DNA of 29,402 nt from a virus (IMGVR_UViG_3300032322_000273:1-29402); one strand, 5' to 3'; positions 6,452 through 13,027 are shown, counted from the stretch's first letter. Program-made: numbers and translations. The notes: generated from the sequence alone by a model not told the origin.

Positions 6452-6937
6452 TTAAACCCTCGACATTAGGTAAAAGTCGCTTCCGTCCGGGCCGTACCGC
6501 TTCATTTGTCCTTCCAGCGTGAACCCAATGGCAGCAGCCCAGCGTAAAGCCCGCTGGTCAGCACATTTTACGGTTAGCTGCAAGCGGTGCAAGTTGCCCG
6601 CTATCACTCTGAAATCACGATAGGCAATGCCAATCTTGGTCATGCTCAGGCGGTAACGTCTGGCTCTCTCCTCCAGCAGGCACCACATTTCTTCCACGCC
6701 CTTCCAGATGTGCACACTGCCAAAGCAGGCCGCTGGACGCCCGTGCAATAGCGCGGTGATGGCATGGCCAGTGGATGCCTGAGTTGCCATCAGGTCAAAG
6801 AATGGCAGGTTCTGGCGCATGGAGACAGAGCCGGGATCTTCCACCCTCATGTTCAGCGCATGGGCCGGATTGAACGGCACCAGGGTGATCTCTGAAGGCA
6901 GAGTTGGCAGAAGATCATCCAAAGATATCGAATTCAC
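6452..6937 (-). CDS. GNAT-fold phage protein (gp13/DUF2833-like)
   Basis: About 161 residues with a GNAT acetyltransferase-like pattern. It has a strand carrying HGRPAACFGSVHIW and a helix around EERARRYRLSMTKIGIAYRD. The C-terminal half LHRLQLTVKCADQRALRWAAAIGFTLEGQMKRYGPDGSDFYLMSRV has the 'RALRWAAAIGF' signature typical of the last GNAT motif. T7 gp13, an internal-virion assembly protein, has this fold, and many related podoviruses carry a GNAT-like gene here; catalytic activity is unproven. The frame extends into the terminase gene. I chose the GTG at 6937, 20 bases before the terminase stop, but TTG 6922 or GTG 7015 are possible. None has a convincing ribosome site. Confidence 0.75.
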   Translation of the reverse strand: MNSISLDDLLPTLPSEITLVPFNPAHALNMRVEDPGSVSMRQNLPFFDLMATQASTGHAITALLHGRPAACFGSVHIWKGVEEMWCLLEERARRYRLSMTKIGIAYRDFRVIAGNLHRLQLTVKCADQRALRWAAAIGFTLEGQMKRYGPDGSDFYLMSRV

Positions 6938-8474
6938 TGTTGGCCACCGTCTGAGCAATGAAGGGTTGAGTGTTTGGCTTTGTGTTGCCCCTGACCATCC
7001 GGTTGTACTCGCCACCGCCGAGCATCAAATAGCCAAAAGAGTCACCAATGTGCGAATGCTCGTTCTTGTTAGGGGCATCCCTGAAGCGTTCTTGCCCCGC
7101 ACCGACTGCAACTCGTTTAAAATGGTAGCCGCCGCCAAGGGCTTTGCGGAGGAGCTTGCATTCCCTGTTCACAATGAGTCCGGGTTTACCCTGAATCAGC
7201 CTTTGCATGGGAGCGGCAGCAGCTTCCCGGCGCACTTTGAAGTCATTGCTGGCCGTAGGCTGTGCACGCAGGCCGATGGTCTTCAGGAACTCAAAGGCAG
7301 TTACCTCATAAATGGCATCCCTGGCCTGGCCAGCAGGGTCACCCCAGACCATCACTTGGTGATTGGGGTAGCGTTGGTTCAGTTCAGCCAGCAGTTGCAG
7401 GCCAAAACGCTCCAGACCCATGTCAAAGGTAACAATTTCCTGGTGAATCACCCATTGCCCATTAGGCAGGCGCTGGCCAATGGTGGCCGCAGGGGTCAAA
7501 CCAAAGTCCAGCCCCACCTGGATGGGCACAGTGGAGTCAACCACCGTGTCACCAGACATCGTGCTGTCCTCGTACTCAGGCCAAACAGGGCGACCCTCTT
7601 GGACATAGGTATACAGACCTCCTGCATAGCACCTGATCCAGTCCAGATTCTTGCCCAGCAGCATCTGAGGGTAGTACCCAGCGGGCAGGTTGTTGATGTT
7701 CTCGGCCTTGGGGTTGACCTTCCACCACTTGCCAGCCGAGAAGATATGGTCATTGGCCTCAGGGTTGTCTGGCAGCAGATCAGGATCAGCCTCAATCACG
7801 CCACCGGGCTGCTTCCAGAACTTCCAGGCGTATGGCCCGGTCATCTTTTCCTTCTCGGCCATGTTGTGCCACCAGTGGTCATCATCCATCGGGTTGGTGT
7901 CCATGATGATGCCGTGCCAAGTAGCACCGCCGTCTCGTTTGGTAGGGTAGCGACCCACCCGGTGCGTGAGGCCGTCAATCACCGCTTTTGGCAGCTCACG
8001 GGCCTCGTTGACCCAAGCACCCGTCAGCTCAAGCGAGAGCAGCTTACGGACGTCTTTTGGTTGATCAAGGGCCAGGAAGATGACCTCGCAGTCAATGCCA
8101 GCAGCCCCATCACGGGCAGGCAAGCGGATATGGTGCGTAATCGGTGGAGTCCACAGCATCGGGCCAAAGGTGGACTCAGGAAACAGATCCAGCCAGGTCT
8201 TGATGGTGGTGGTCTTGAGCATCGGGTAGCTGTTTCGCACCACCGCCCAGCGTGAATAACGCACGTTGTCGATGGGGCTGGGCTTTTGCTGCACAGCTTT
8301 GATGAAGATCTTGCCGCAGCAGGCATAAGACTTCCCCGACCCCACAGGCCCCATCATGCCCTGCACAAAGGCATTGGACTTGATGAAGTCATACACCACA
8401 GGAGACTTGCTGAAGTCCAGTCGCAGGCCACTGGCAGCAACAGCTTTGTCAGATTGCTCTTTTGTTCTTGCCAT
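6915..8474 (-). CDS. terminase large subunit
   Basis: A 519-residue packaging motor ATPase/nuclease. It has a Walker A GPVGSGKS (about residues 42-49) and a Walker B/catalytic region around IFLALDQP-x-D with WVNEARE (about 154-160). The RNase H-like nuclease domain begins at VGLDFG (about 320-325), contains GDPAG (about 378-382), and ends with SHIGDSFGYLMLGGG, whose Asp is a likely metal ligand. It pairs with the small subunit to recognise and cut concatemeric DNA and pump it through the portal. The ATG at 8474 shares a base with the small-subunit stop (TGATG); a TTG just before it is less likely. The stop lies inside the GNAT-like gene. Confidence 0.96.
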   Translation of the reverse strand: MARTKEQSDKAVAASGLRLDFSKSPVVYDFIKSNAFVQGMMGPVGSGKSYACCGKIFIKAVQQKPSPIDNVRYSRWAVVRNSYPMLKTTTIKTWLDLFPESTFGPMLWTPPITHHIRLPARDGAAGIDCEVIFLALDQPKDVRKLLSLELTGAWVNEARELPKAVIDGLTHRVGRYPTKRDGGATWHGIIMDTNPMDDDHWWHNMAEKEKMTGPYAWKFWKQPGGVIEADPDLLPDNPEANDHIFSAGKWWKVNPKAENINNLPAGYYPQMLLGKNLDWIRCYAGGLYTYVQEGRPVWPEYEDSTMSGDTVVDSTVPIQVGLDFGLTPAATIGQRLPNGQWVIHQEIVTFDMGLERFGLQLLAELNQRYPNHQVMVWGDPAGQARDAIYEVTAFEFLKTIGLRAQPTASNDFKVRREAAAAPMQRLIQGKPGLIVNRECKLLRKALGGGYHFKRVAVGAGQERFRDAPNKNEHSHIGDSFGYLMLGGGEYNRMVRGNTKPNTQPFIAQTVANSEFDIFG

Positions 8475-8902
8475 CAATCACCCCCAGCAGCCGGAGCCAC
8501 CACATTCACATCAATCACACTCGGCTTGTCAGAGCCATCATCCGGGTTGTCCAGCAATCCAGATGCCTTGGCCAGCAGCCTCAGAACACCCACTTTGTCA
8601 TACAGCTCAATCTCCAGGGTGTTGTTACCGTCTTTGTCGGTCTTGACACTGATCTTCTTGATTGACTGCAAAGCGTGTTCAGGAATGGCACTGGAAGGCT
8701 TGACCTTCACATTGCCAGACTCATCCCAAGACATGATGTCTGTCAGCTTGGTGTTGGCCATGCACAAGAGCGCATAAGCCACCGCTTCACGGTTAGCCAC
8801 AATCGTGGCAGACCGCTCCATGCGGCGCTCAATTGAACGAACCCCACCCCAATTCTTCAGGGATGGGATCTGCTCACTGATCCGAGACTTAGGTCTTGGC
8901 AT
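8474..8902 (-). CDS. terminase small subunit
   Basis: A 142-residue protein starting MPRPKSRISEQIPSL. It has an N-terminal helical part with IERRMERSATIVANREAVAYALLCMAN, then the block DIMSWDESGNVKVKPSSAIPEHALQSIKKI. It ends with ELYDKVGVLRLLAKASGLLDNPD. The W/D-x-x-G-x-V-x-V-K-P-x-S-x-I-P block and the LYDK-x-x-x-L-x-x-L-A-K-x-x-G-L ending are typical of Terminase_2-like small subunits. It recognises the packaging site and regulates the large subunit. It overlaps the genes on both sides by TGATG junctions. An intergenic region that could hold a packaging site lies upstream of 9183. Confidence 0.9.
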   Translation of the reverse strand: MPRPKSRISEQIPSLKNWGGVRSIERRMERSATIVANREAVAYALLCMANTKLTDIMSWDESGNVKVKPSSAIPEHALQSIKKISVKTDKDGNNTLEIELYDKVGVLRLLAKASGLLDNPDDGSDKPSVIDVNVVAPAAGGD

Positions 8903-9183
8903 CAAAAAGGAATGTCTGAGTCATCAGCCTGAGGCTGGAACCCATTGCCCTTAGCCTGGCTGTGCTGGGTCATCGGCTGGCCAGAACCCTGCACAACGTC
9001 ACCAATAATCAGACTAATCCAAGGCTCACCAGCCGCAGTCTTGTTGCTCCAGGCCGAGATCCACCTCAGTTCACCATTAGGCAGCATGATCTGCCCACCA
9101 AGATTGGGATGCTTCTCAGATTTCTTCTCTCTGCGAAACAAGCTGCCAGTTCCAGGTTTGTGTTGATAAGTTGTTGACATCAT
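8902..9183 (-). CDS. small single-stranded DNA-binding-like protein with SSB-type tail
   Basis: A 93-residue protein that starts MMSTTYQHKPGTGSLF. The core KPGTGSLFRREKKSEKHPNLGGQIMLPNGELRWISAWSN with a downstream WISLIIG resembles DUF736-like OB-fold proteins (N-x-x-GSLF-x-x-x-KK-x-x-x-HP-x-x-x-G; I-S-A-W; G-x-x-W/F-I-S-L). The Q/G-rich linker leads to a C-terminal DDSDIPF. That is the hallmark of bacterial SSB tails, which dock host replication and repair enzymes. An ssDNA-binding role is inferred. AGGAG precedes two adjacent ATGs; the second, at 9180, has the better 6-base spacing. It is the first gene of the packaging/head block. Confidence 0.8.
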   Translation of the reverse strand: MMSTTYQHKPGTGSLFRREKKSEKHPNLGGQIMLPNGELRWISAWSNKTAAGEPWISLIIGDVVQGSGQPMTQHSQAKGNGFQPQADDSDIPF

Positions 9184-9510
9184 TTACTCCTTAAAAAGAT
9201 TGTCAGGGAAAACAGGCTACCCCTTGCCGGGAAAACCTTGGGAAAAATTGGGAGGGACACCCCCAGCGGTAGGTGAGGGGTGGGGGAGGGGATATACCAC
9301 TTCTGTACTACAAGCACCTTCGATCCTATGTAGCACACCCACCCCCCACTGCTCTGAAGCAACCCACCCCCTACCACTATCCAGAACCCATACGTTCGAT
9401 TGAGTTCTAGCCATAGGGCCTACAAGCTCTTGAAGCATCATCTGGCTACCCATGTACCAGCCACCCCATGATCGCGGCTTGTAGGGGCCTTAGAAGCCCT
9501 GCAAACGGCA
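9184..9510. other. non-coding region with G/C tracts and a long inverted repeat
   Basis: No convincing gene is present; the longest frames translate to Pro/Gly-rich, shadow-like sequence. It contains a G-rich run on the plus strand (three G4-G5 tracts around 9277-9291, with GGGAGGG nearby) and C-rich runs at about 9338-9347 and 9364-9374. It also has a 9-bp inverted repeat CCTACAAGC (9419-9427) / GCTTGTAGG (9477-9485), with TGGCT/AGCCA nested inside. The region separates the initiator gene from the packaging genes. A late promoter, a packaging site or part of an origin is plausible; I found no clear promoter hexamers. Confidence 0.5.
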
Positions 9511-10452
9511 TCAGGCAATCCCACGGCTGACTGCTGCAAGCTCAATCAGCTCGGCAACCAGTCGATCAGGGTTCAGCTTCAAGCCCTCGCTTGCGTACGC
9601 ATCGGAAAGGACTTGCAAGTTGTCGATCACTTGCTTTTCAGTCAAACCTGCTTCTTTCAATTCAATTCTTTGTTGGTTGTTCAAAACATAAGACTCTTTA
9701 TAAACATCCTCTTTATACCCCTTGTTCTTGTGTTCTCCACAACCCCTAGAGGTTGTTGAAACCCCCTCAAAAGGTTGTGCCACGGACTCCTGAAGTGAGG
9801 CTATTGGTTGTGCCTGGTGTACAACCTTCAGAGGTTGTGGGACTGACGCCTTGGGAGTGCGCTTTGTCTTGGCCTTGGTGATGTCTTCCTTCATCTTCTT
9901 GACTGTCATGCTGTCCTCCTTCTTGATGGTCACTGGTTGCTCCTTGGTTGGTTGTCTTAGTACTTTGGTTATCAGGCTGGCGATCTTGGCCTGGCCTGCT
10001 CTGTCTGGCTGTTCTGCCTGCATGGCTTGCTCCCTCTTCATGTATGGTGGCCTGGTGTCTTCGATGCTGGAGGTGATGGCCACGGCATCCTCGGCTTTGA
10101 TGCTTGGGTCATAGATCACCCGCCAGGTGGTGTGCTTCTGGCCTGGGATGGGGCGCTTCAAGATCTCCAGATAGCCTGCCTTGGTCAGCTTGACCAGGTG
10201 CTTGCTGATGGCCTGCTGGCTCACGCCCATCTTTTCTGCCAGCAGCTTCTGGCTGACCCAGGTAATGCCTGACCTGTTGCAGTAGCTGCAGATCAGGATC
10301 AGAGCCTTGATCATCCCGTGCGTGAGCAGCTTGTCAGTGCAAGCCCGGATTGGGATGACAGCCAGTTTCCTCTGGTCTGGTGGGGCGTCTTCTTCCTTGA
10401 CCCTGGGCTTCTTGGGCAGGCTGAACGGGACTACTTCAGGCAAGGCGCTCAT
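9511..10452 (-). CDS. winged-helix protein, candidate replication initiator
   Basis: A 313-residue protein with a winged helix-turn-helix at about residues 45-115: HGMIKALILICSYC, then WVSQKLLAEKMGVSQQAISKHLVKLTKAGYLEI, then a wing ending TTWRVIYDP. A long basic, Lys/Thr/Gln-rich linker follows, then a short helical C-terminus (QQRIELKEAGLTEKQVIDNLQVL). Domain plan and position (last gene of the early leftward operon, next to the packaging genes) fit phage replication initiators such as lambda O, with DNA-binding N-terminus and partner-binding C-terminus. In support, the linker-coding DNA (residues 205-238) carries repeated GGTTGT motifs and palindromes. A MarR-like regulator is the alternative reading. 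The gene overlaps the upstream gene by 17 bases. Confidence 0.7.
   Translation of the reverse strand: MSALPEVVPFSLPKKPRVKEEDAPPDQRKLAVIPIRACTDKLLTHGMIKALILICSYCNRSGITWVSQKLLAEKMGVSQQAISKHLVKLTKAGYLEILKRPIPGQKHTTWRVIYDPSIKAEDAVAITSSIEDTRPPYMKREQAMQAEQPDRAGQAKIASLITKVLRQPTKEQPVTIKKEDSMTVKKMKEDITKAKTKRTPKASVPQPLKVVHQAQPIASLQESVAQPFEGVSTTSRGCGEHKNKGYKEDVYKESYVLNNQQRIELKEAGLTEKQVIDNLQVLSDAYASEGLKLNPDRLVAELIELAAVSRGIA
9739..9838. repeat. iteron-like repeats inside the initiator gene (candidate origin)
   Basis: Two perfect inverted repeats, ACAACC-6 bases-GGTTGT, lie at 9739-9756 and 9821-9838. Two single GGTTGT half-sites lie between them at 9773-9778 and 9806-9811. Start-to-start distances of GGTTGT are 22, 33 and 27 bases; the first two are near whole helical turns. 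Further copies lie outside at 9675-9680 and 9950-9955. The arrangement resembles origins embedded in initiator genes, as in lambda O. Confidence 0.55.
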
Positions 10453-10669
10453 GTCTGGCCACCTCCCTCATGTGCTGCCGTATGCGCTGCTCTGCGCCTT
10501 CCCCGTACAGCTTGTCCATTCTGGCCAGGTGCCTGTCCACCAGCTCCTTGTCCTTGGTCACTTCCCAGGTGGTCAGCAGCTCCCTGGCGGCTGCACGCTC
10601 CAGCACTGGCCGCTCGGGCAGCGGGCCAGTCTTGCGGGCCAGCCTGAATGGCTTGAGCAGGGCTTTCAT
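10436..10669 (-). CDS. small hypothetical protein (DUF7696-like pattern)
   Basis: A 77-residue, Arg/Leu/Glu-rich helical protein. The segment AARELLTTWEVTKDKELVDRHLARMDKLYGEGAEQRIRQHMREV has the layout of small phage proteins such as those in DUF7696: a short helix before a loop, then a helix with an aromatic/Gly turn, then a C-terminal helix. The resemblance is loose and from memory. It starts with ATG in an ATGA overlap with the preceding gene and runs into the initiator gene, so it is co-translated with it. Function unknown. Confidence 0.7.
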   Translation of the reverse strand: MKALLKPFRLARKTGPLPERPVLERAAARELLTTWEVTKDKELVDRHLARMDKLYGEGAEQRIRQHMREVARHERLA

Positions 10670-11133
10670 GCGGTGATAGCCCTTGCCTTCTTGTTCTTGA
10701 TTTCTGCGTGCACCAGAGCCAGTGCCTTGTCCAGCTCACCCACGTTGCAGGCATCGAGCTGGGCATCGTGTACGTCCATGCCAGTATTCATGGCCTGCAG
10801 CTCCAGCCCCGTGAACAGAAAGCTGCCCTTGGCCAGCCCCCGTCTGCTCATTACGAAGATGGCATCCTGAGCATCTTTGATCTCATCGGCATACTCAAGC
10901 CCCAGCGCAGGGTTTACCCGGTAAAGCGCCTCTGCCATGTTCATCGCGGCGATCAGGATGTCGATCTGTGCCCGACCACCCTTGCCTTGCGTGATCTGCA
11001 GCAAGGCATCGTGGTTCTTGATCCGCAGCGTAGTGGCCTCGTTCATGTCCCGCAATGGCTTGAAACCCGACAGAACCCAATTGAGCGGGTCTGGCAGCAC
11101 TGGCTTGGGCTTGTACTTGCTGCGCTTTTTCAT
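10666..11133 (-). CDS. conserved phage hypothetical protein
   Basis: A 155-residue protein starting MKKRSKYKPKPVLPDPLNWVLSGFKPL. The basic K-x-R-x-K-Y-x-P-K-P-V-L start followed by a helical body (RIKNHDALLQITQGKGGRAQIDILIAAMNMAEALYRV) is a pattern found in early regions of many phages, without known function. The helical body and basic leader suggest a protein partner or nucleic-acid binder; no catalytic motif is seen. The start at 11133 is preferred over a GTG 30 bases upstream because it forms an ATGA overlap with the previous gene. Confidence 0.78.
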   Translation of the reverse strand: MKKRSKYKPKPVLPDPLNWVLSGFKPLRDMNEATTLRIKNHDALLQITQGKGGRAQIDILIAAMNMAEALYRVNPALGLEYADEIKDAQDAIFVMSRRGLAKGSFLFTGLELQAMNTGMDVHDAQLDACNVGELDKALALVHAEIKNKKARAITA

Positions 11134-11324
11134 GCGATCAGAAGCGTGAAGGCAGCCATCCACAGCATGGCCACACAGACCAGCAGCCAGCGGGCTAGAT
11201 GCTGCAACTTGTCGCGCCAGGAAGATGGCGGCAGCGGATCTGGCCCATGCATACGCTGGCCGATCTTTGCCATGCGAGCCGGGCAGTTACGGCCCTGGTT
11301 GCATTCGTAATCGCAGCAGTTCAC
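11130..11324 (-). CDS. small Cys-rich membrane protein
   Basis: A 64-residue protein with an N-terminal cysteine cluster (C3, C4, C8 and C14 in MNCCDYECNQGRNCPAR) and one C-terminal membrane segment (about 44-63, LARWLLVCVAMLWMAAFTLL). The Cys cluster could bind metal on the cytoplasmic face of a C-tail-anchored protein; this is inference. Similar N-CC-D-x-x-C-x-x-G-x-x-CPAR proteins occur in other phages with no known function. The start is GTG at 11324, supported by GGAGG five bases upstream and by the GTGA overlap with the preceding stop. Confidence 0.78.
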   Translation of the reverse strand: MNCCDYECNQGRNCPARMAKIGQRMHGPDPLPPSSWRDKLQHLARWLLVCVAMLWMAAFTLLIA

Positions 11325-11524
11325 TCGATCCTCCAGCAGCGGTAACCCTCGGGGGTCTTGCGAACGGTGAACTTTGTGCCCGTCTTTCTGGCATAGCGTG
11401 TGGCGTATACCGCCACAGTGTTCTTATGTGTGCCTACTGGCACCAGAAAGCTGTCGCCCACCTTCATTTCTGCGAATGGGAACTTAGCTGGAAATGGAAT
11501 GTGCGATTCGATCTTGATGGTCAT
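11321..11524 (-). CDS. small conserved phage protein
   Basis: A 67-residue protein starting MTIKIESHIPFPAKFPFAEMKVGDSFLVP and ending FTVRKTPEGYRCWRIE. The order 'FPF-x-x-M-x-V-GDSF-x-VP ... Y-A-x-R-x-x-K-x-F-T-x-R-x-x-x-x-G-x-R-x-WRI' is a well-spread small phage family (I think DUF7303-like) of unknown function with a likely beta-barrel fold. The ATG at 11524 is chosen, rather than the longer frame, because of the AGGAG upstream and an ATGA overlap with the zinc-ribbon gene. Confidence 0.8.
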   Translation of the reverse strand: MTIKIESHIPFPAKFPFAEMKVGDSFLVPVGTHKNTVAVYATRYARKTGTKFTVRKTPEGYRCWRIE

Positions 11525-11670
11525 GCTTCTTTTCTCCTGGTTACTCTTGCCTTCCAACAGGCCGCGCACCACCAGCGGCCTGCGCCTGTTTCTACGCCAC
11601 CTTCTGGTGGTCTGCTCTTCTCGCACTTGCGGCACAGCTTGAATTTTTGGGTGCGTTCTTGCTGCGTCAC
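11521..11670 (-). CDS. zinc-ribbon microprotein
   Basis: A 49-residue protein read from a GTG at 11670 to the TGA at 11523-11521. It contains LCRKCEKSRPPEGG and RWWCAACWKAR, i.e. C-x2-C followed after about 18 residues by C-x2-C, the ligand set of a zinc ribbon. The remainder is basic. It overlaps the RusA gene by GTGA and the following gene by ATGA, so it sits exactly in register in the coupled operon. It may be a nucleic-acid or protein-binding accessory factor. It is too short for most gene-finding thresholds and lacks an ATG start. Confidence 0.75.
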   Translation of the reverse strand: MTQQERTQKFKLCRKCEKSRPPEGGVETGAGRWWCAACWKARVTRRKEA

Positions 11671-12086
11671 TTCAGTACCTCGTGCACATACACCTCGACC
11701 CTGGGGTCAAAGCTGTATTTCTTCTCTGCCACCAGCCTGATTACTTGCTTGTCGTCCGTGTAGACCACCCCATTCATGGCGTCCAGCACGGCCTTGGCCA
11801 CGTTGTCCAGATCTGGCTTGCCTGGGATCACATCACCGGCCAGGGCAAGCTGCTTCTTCTTCTTGCTCCAGCTCACGGGAATGGCGTGATGGGCAACAAC
11901 CCGCAGGCTCATGGGCGTATCAAGCACGGGCATATCACTCATGGCATGGCCTGCCAGGCGGGCAATCTGGGTCTCATAGGCCAGCGTAGTGGCCGGTGTG
12001 TACATCCGCACAAAGCCGCCTCGGCTGCTGGCACGGGGCCTGCCCTTGCCCTGGGGCTGGCCTGGGATCACAAAGTAGATTGCCAT
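11667..12086 (-). CDS. rusA: RusA-family Holliday junction resolvase
   Basis: A 139-residue crossover-junction endonuclease. The N-terminus MAIYFVIPGQPQGKGRPRAS carries the family's G-x-P-x-x-KGRPR block. The middle GKPDLDNVAKAVLDAMNGVVYTDDKQV contains the Asp cluster (D-x-DN-x-x-K-x-x-x-D, then Y-x-DD-x-Q) that binds catalytic metal. RusA cleaves four-way junctions formed in recombination or replication, so it fits the exonuclease and RecT-type genes encoded on the other strand. The ATG at 12086 gives the canonical N-terminus; a GTG at 12092 forms a GTGA overlap with the previous stop and is an equal alternative. Confidence 0.92.
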   Translation of the reverse strand: MAIYFVIPGQPQGKGRPRASSRGGFVRMYTPATTLAYETQIARLAGHAMSDMPVLDTPMSLRVVAHHAIPVSWSKKKKQLALAGDVIPGKPDLDNVAKAVLDAMNGVVYTDDKQVIRLVAEKKYSFDPRVEVYVHEVLK

Positions 12087-12088
12087 GC

Positions 12089-12265
12089 TCACAGGTGACC
12101 AGCCTTTCTCATTTCAGCCAGGAACTCTGCCATCTCCGGGCAGGGTATGTCTCTCCAGCAGGCACCGTCACCCACCATGAACAGAGCCTCTGCCAGCACC
12201 TCCTCAGGCACAGGCTGGCCGTCCTTGGCCATGTCCAGCAGCTTTGTGGCTTCTTGGTGTGTCAC
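12089..12265 (-). CDS. small hypothetical protein
   Basis: A 58-residue acidic protein beginning VTHQEATKLLDMAKDGQPVPEEVLAEALFMVGD and ending MAEFLAEMRKAGHL. It looks all-helical and has two cysteines in an ACWRDIPCPEM loop. No family recognised. The GTG at 12265 is taken as start because it forms a GTGA overlap with the stop of the HNH gene, matching its neighbours; the longer frame to 12304 would begin inside that gene. Confidence 0.65.
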   Translation of the reverse strand: MTHQEATKLLDMAKDGQPVPEEVLAEALFMVGDGACWRDIPCPEMAEFLAEMRKAGHL

Positions 12266-12777
12266 TTGAACAGCCCCGCAAAAGGTGAAGTAAGAACCTT
12301 CCACACCCGACCCGTGCGGATGCGCTTGATCATGCTCTCATGGACTCCATACTGCGCTGCCAGCACCCTGCTTGGTTCGGTGCTGGCACGAATGGCCTGG
12401 GCCTTCTCCATGTCCAGCTTGGTCAAGCCACGGTCAATCCTGGCCTGGCGCTTCTTCAGGCTTTCCACAGGGCCGTGCGTTCGCCTTTTGGCCATGTCCC
12501 GCATATGGGTCTTGGTGTTCTTCCAGAGTGTGTGATCAGGGCTGACACAGAGCGGGTTCTTGCAGGTGTTCCCGTACTGGCCATCAGGCATGGCCCTGCC
12601 AATCTGCAGCTCACGCAGCAGACGGCGCACGCTGTACATCCCCTTCTTGTCCTTGCGGTAGTACATCACCTGGGGCGTGCCGTTCTGGACGTAGCCCTGC
12701 CACAGCCAGCAATCGCCTTCCTCAATGGTGCGGGCCTGGAGGCTCTCCACGGTGTGAATGGTTCGGGGAGGACTCAC
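12262..12777 (-). CDS. HNH endonuclease with C-terminal helix-turn-helix
   Basis: A 171-residue protein. The N-terminal half GDCWLWQGYVQNGTPQVMYYR ... VRRLLRELQIGRAMPDGQYGNTCKNPLCVSPDHTLWKNTKTHMRDM carries an HNH-type zinc and nuclease signature (C-x-x-x-x-C-V-x-P-x-H, then N-x-x-x-M-x-DM). The C-terminal segment LDMEKAQAIRASTEPSRVLAAQYGVHESMIKRIRTGRVWK is the helix-turn-helix repeat typical of phage homing endonucleases. It probably nicks or cleaves DNA and may be a free-standing homing gene. The start is GTG at 12777 in a GTGA overlap with the ribbon-helix-helix gene. Confidence 0.88.
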   Translation of the reverse strand: MSPPRTIHTVESLQARTIEEGDCWLWQGYVQNGTPQVMYYRKDKKGMYSVRRLLRELQIGRAMPDGQYGNTCKNPLCVSPDHTLWKNTKTHMRDMAKRRTHGPVESLKKRQARIDRGLTKLDMEKAQAIRASTEPSRVLAAQYGVHESMIKRIRTGRVWKVLTSPFAGLFK

Positions 12778-12968
12778 TGCTTGACCCCCATCAGAAAACG
12801 CTGAACACGGGTGTCAACGTCTGCGTACTTGCCTCGGAGCTGGTCTCGCACTGCCTCATCCACGATGCTGGCCAGGCTGCGGCGCTGGTCATCAGCAGCA
12901 CGATCCAGCAGGGCGCGGGTCTCTGGCCTGAGCCTGACAACCAGCGGCTTGTTTGGTGTCTTTTCCAT
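12774..12968 (-). CDS. Arc/MetJ-type ribbon-helix-helix DNA-binding protein
   Basis: A 64-residue protein beginning MEKTPNKPLVVRLRPETRALLDRAADDQRRSLASIVDEAVRDQLRGK. It has a beta strand (KPLVVRLRP) followed by two helices with 'S-x-x-S-I-V-x-E-A-V'. That layout is typical of Arc/MetJ repressors, which bind operators as dimers of dimers. It is the first gene of the leftward early operon, 30 bases after a promoter (12998-13027) and next to the operator-like palindrome at 13117-13137. A role in controlling the divergent promoters is inferred. A typical ribosome site (AGGA, about 6 bases) precedes the ATG. Confidence 0.85.
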   Translation of the reverse strand: MEKTPNKPLVVRLRPETRALLDRAADDQRRSLASIVDEAVRDQLRGKYADVDTRVQRFLMGVKQ

Positions 12969-12997
12969 GTCTTTCCTGTATTCACTGCGATGGCGGG

Positions 12998-13027
12998 ATC
13001 ATACACATCCGAGCCTGTGCCCTGCAA
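12998..13027 (-). promoter_or_regulatory. promoter of the leftward early operon
   Basis: On the minus strand TTGCAG (13027-13022) is followed by 18 bases and TATGAT (13003-12998, 5/6), preceded by TGTG as in an extended -10. The start would fall near 12991, about 23 bases before the ATG of the ribbon-helix-helix gene. A TAGGG/CCCTA inverted repeat (13043-13057) lies just upstream. Confidence 0.55.

Noticed and set aside
6819-8255. 478-codon rightward open frame opposite terminase
   Set aside because: Fully covered by the terminase and GNAT-like genes on the other strand, with no family features of its own.
9250-9400. tRNA-like or CRISPR-like structure in the G/C-tract region
   Set aside because: No acceptor/T-arm arrangement and no regularly spaced direct repeats; only G/C tracts and inverted repeats.
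9217-9453. 78-codon leftward frame between the initiator and SSB-like genes
   Set aside because: Pro/Gly-rich translation of G/C tracts, typical of spurious frames, without ribosome site.
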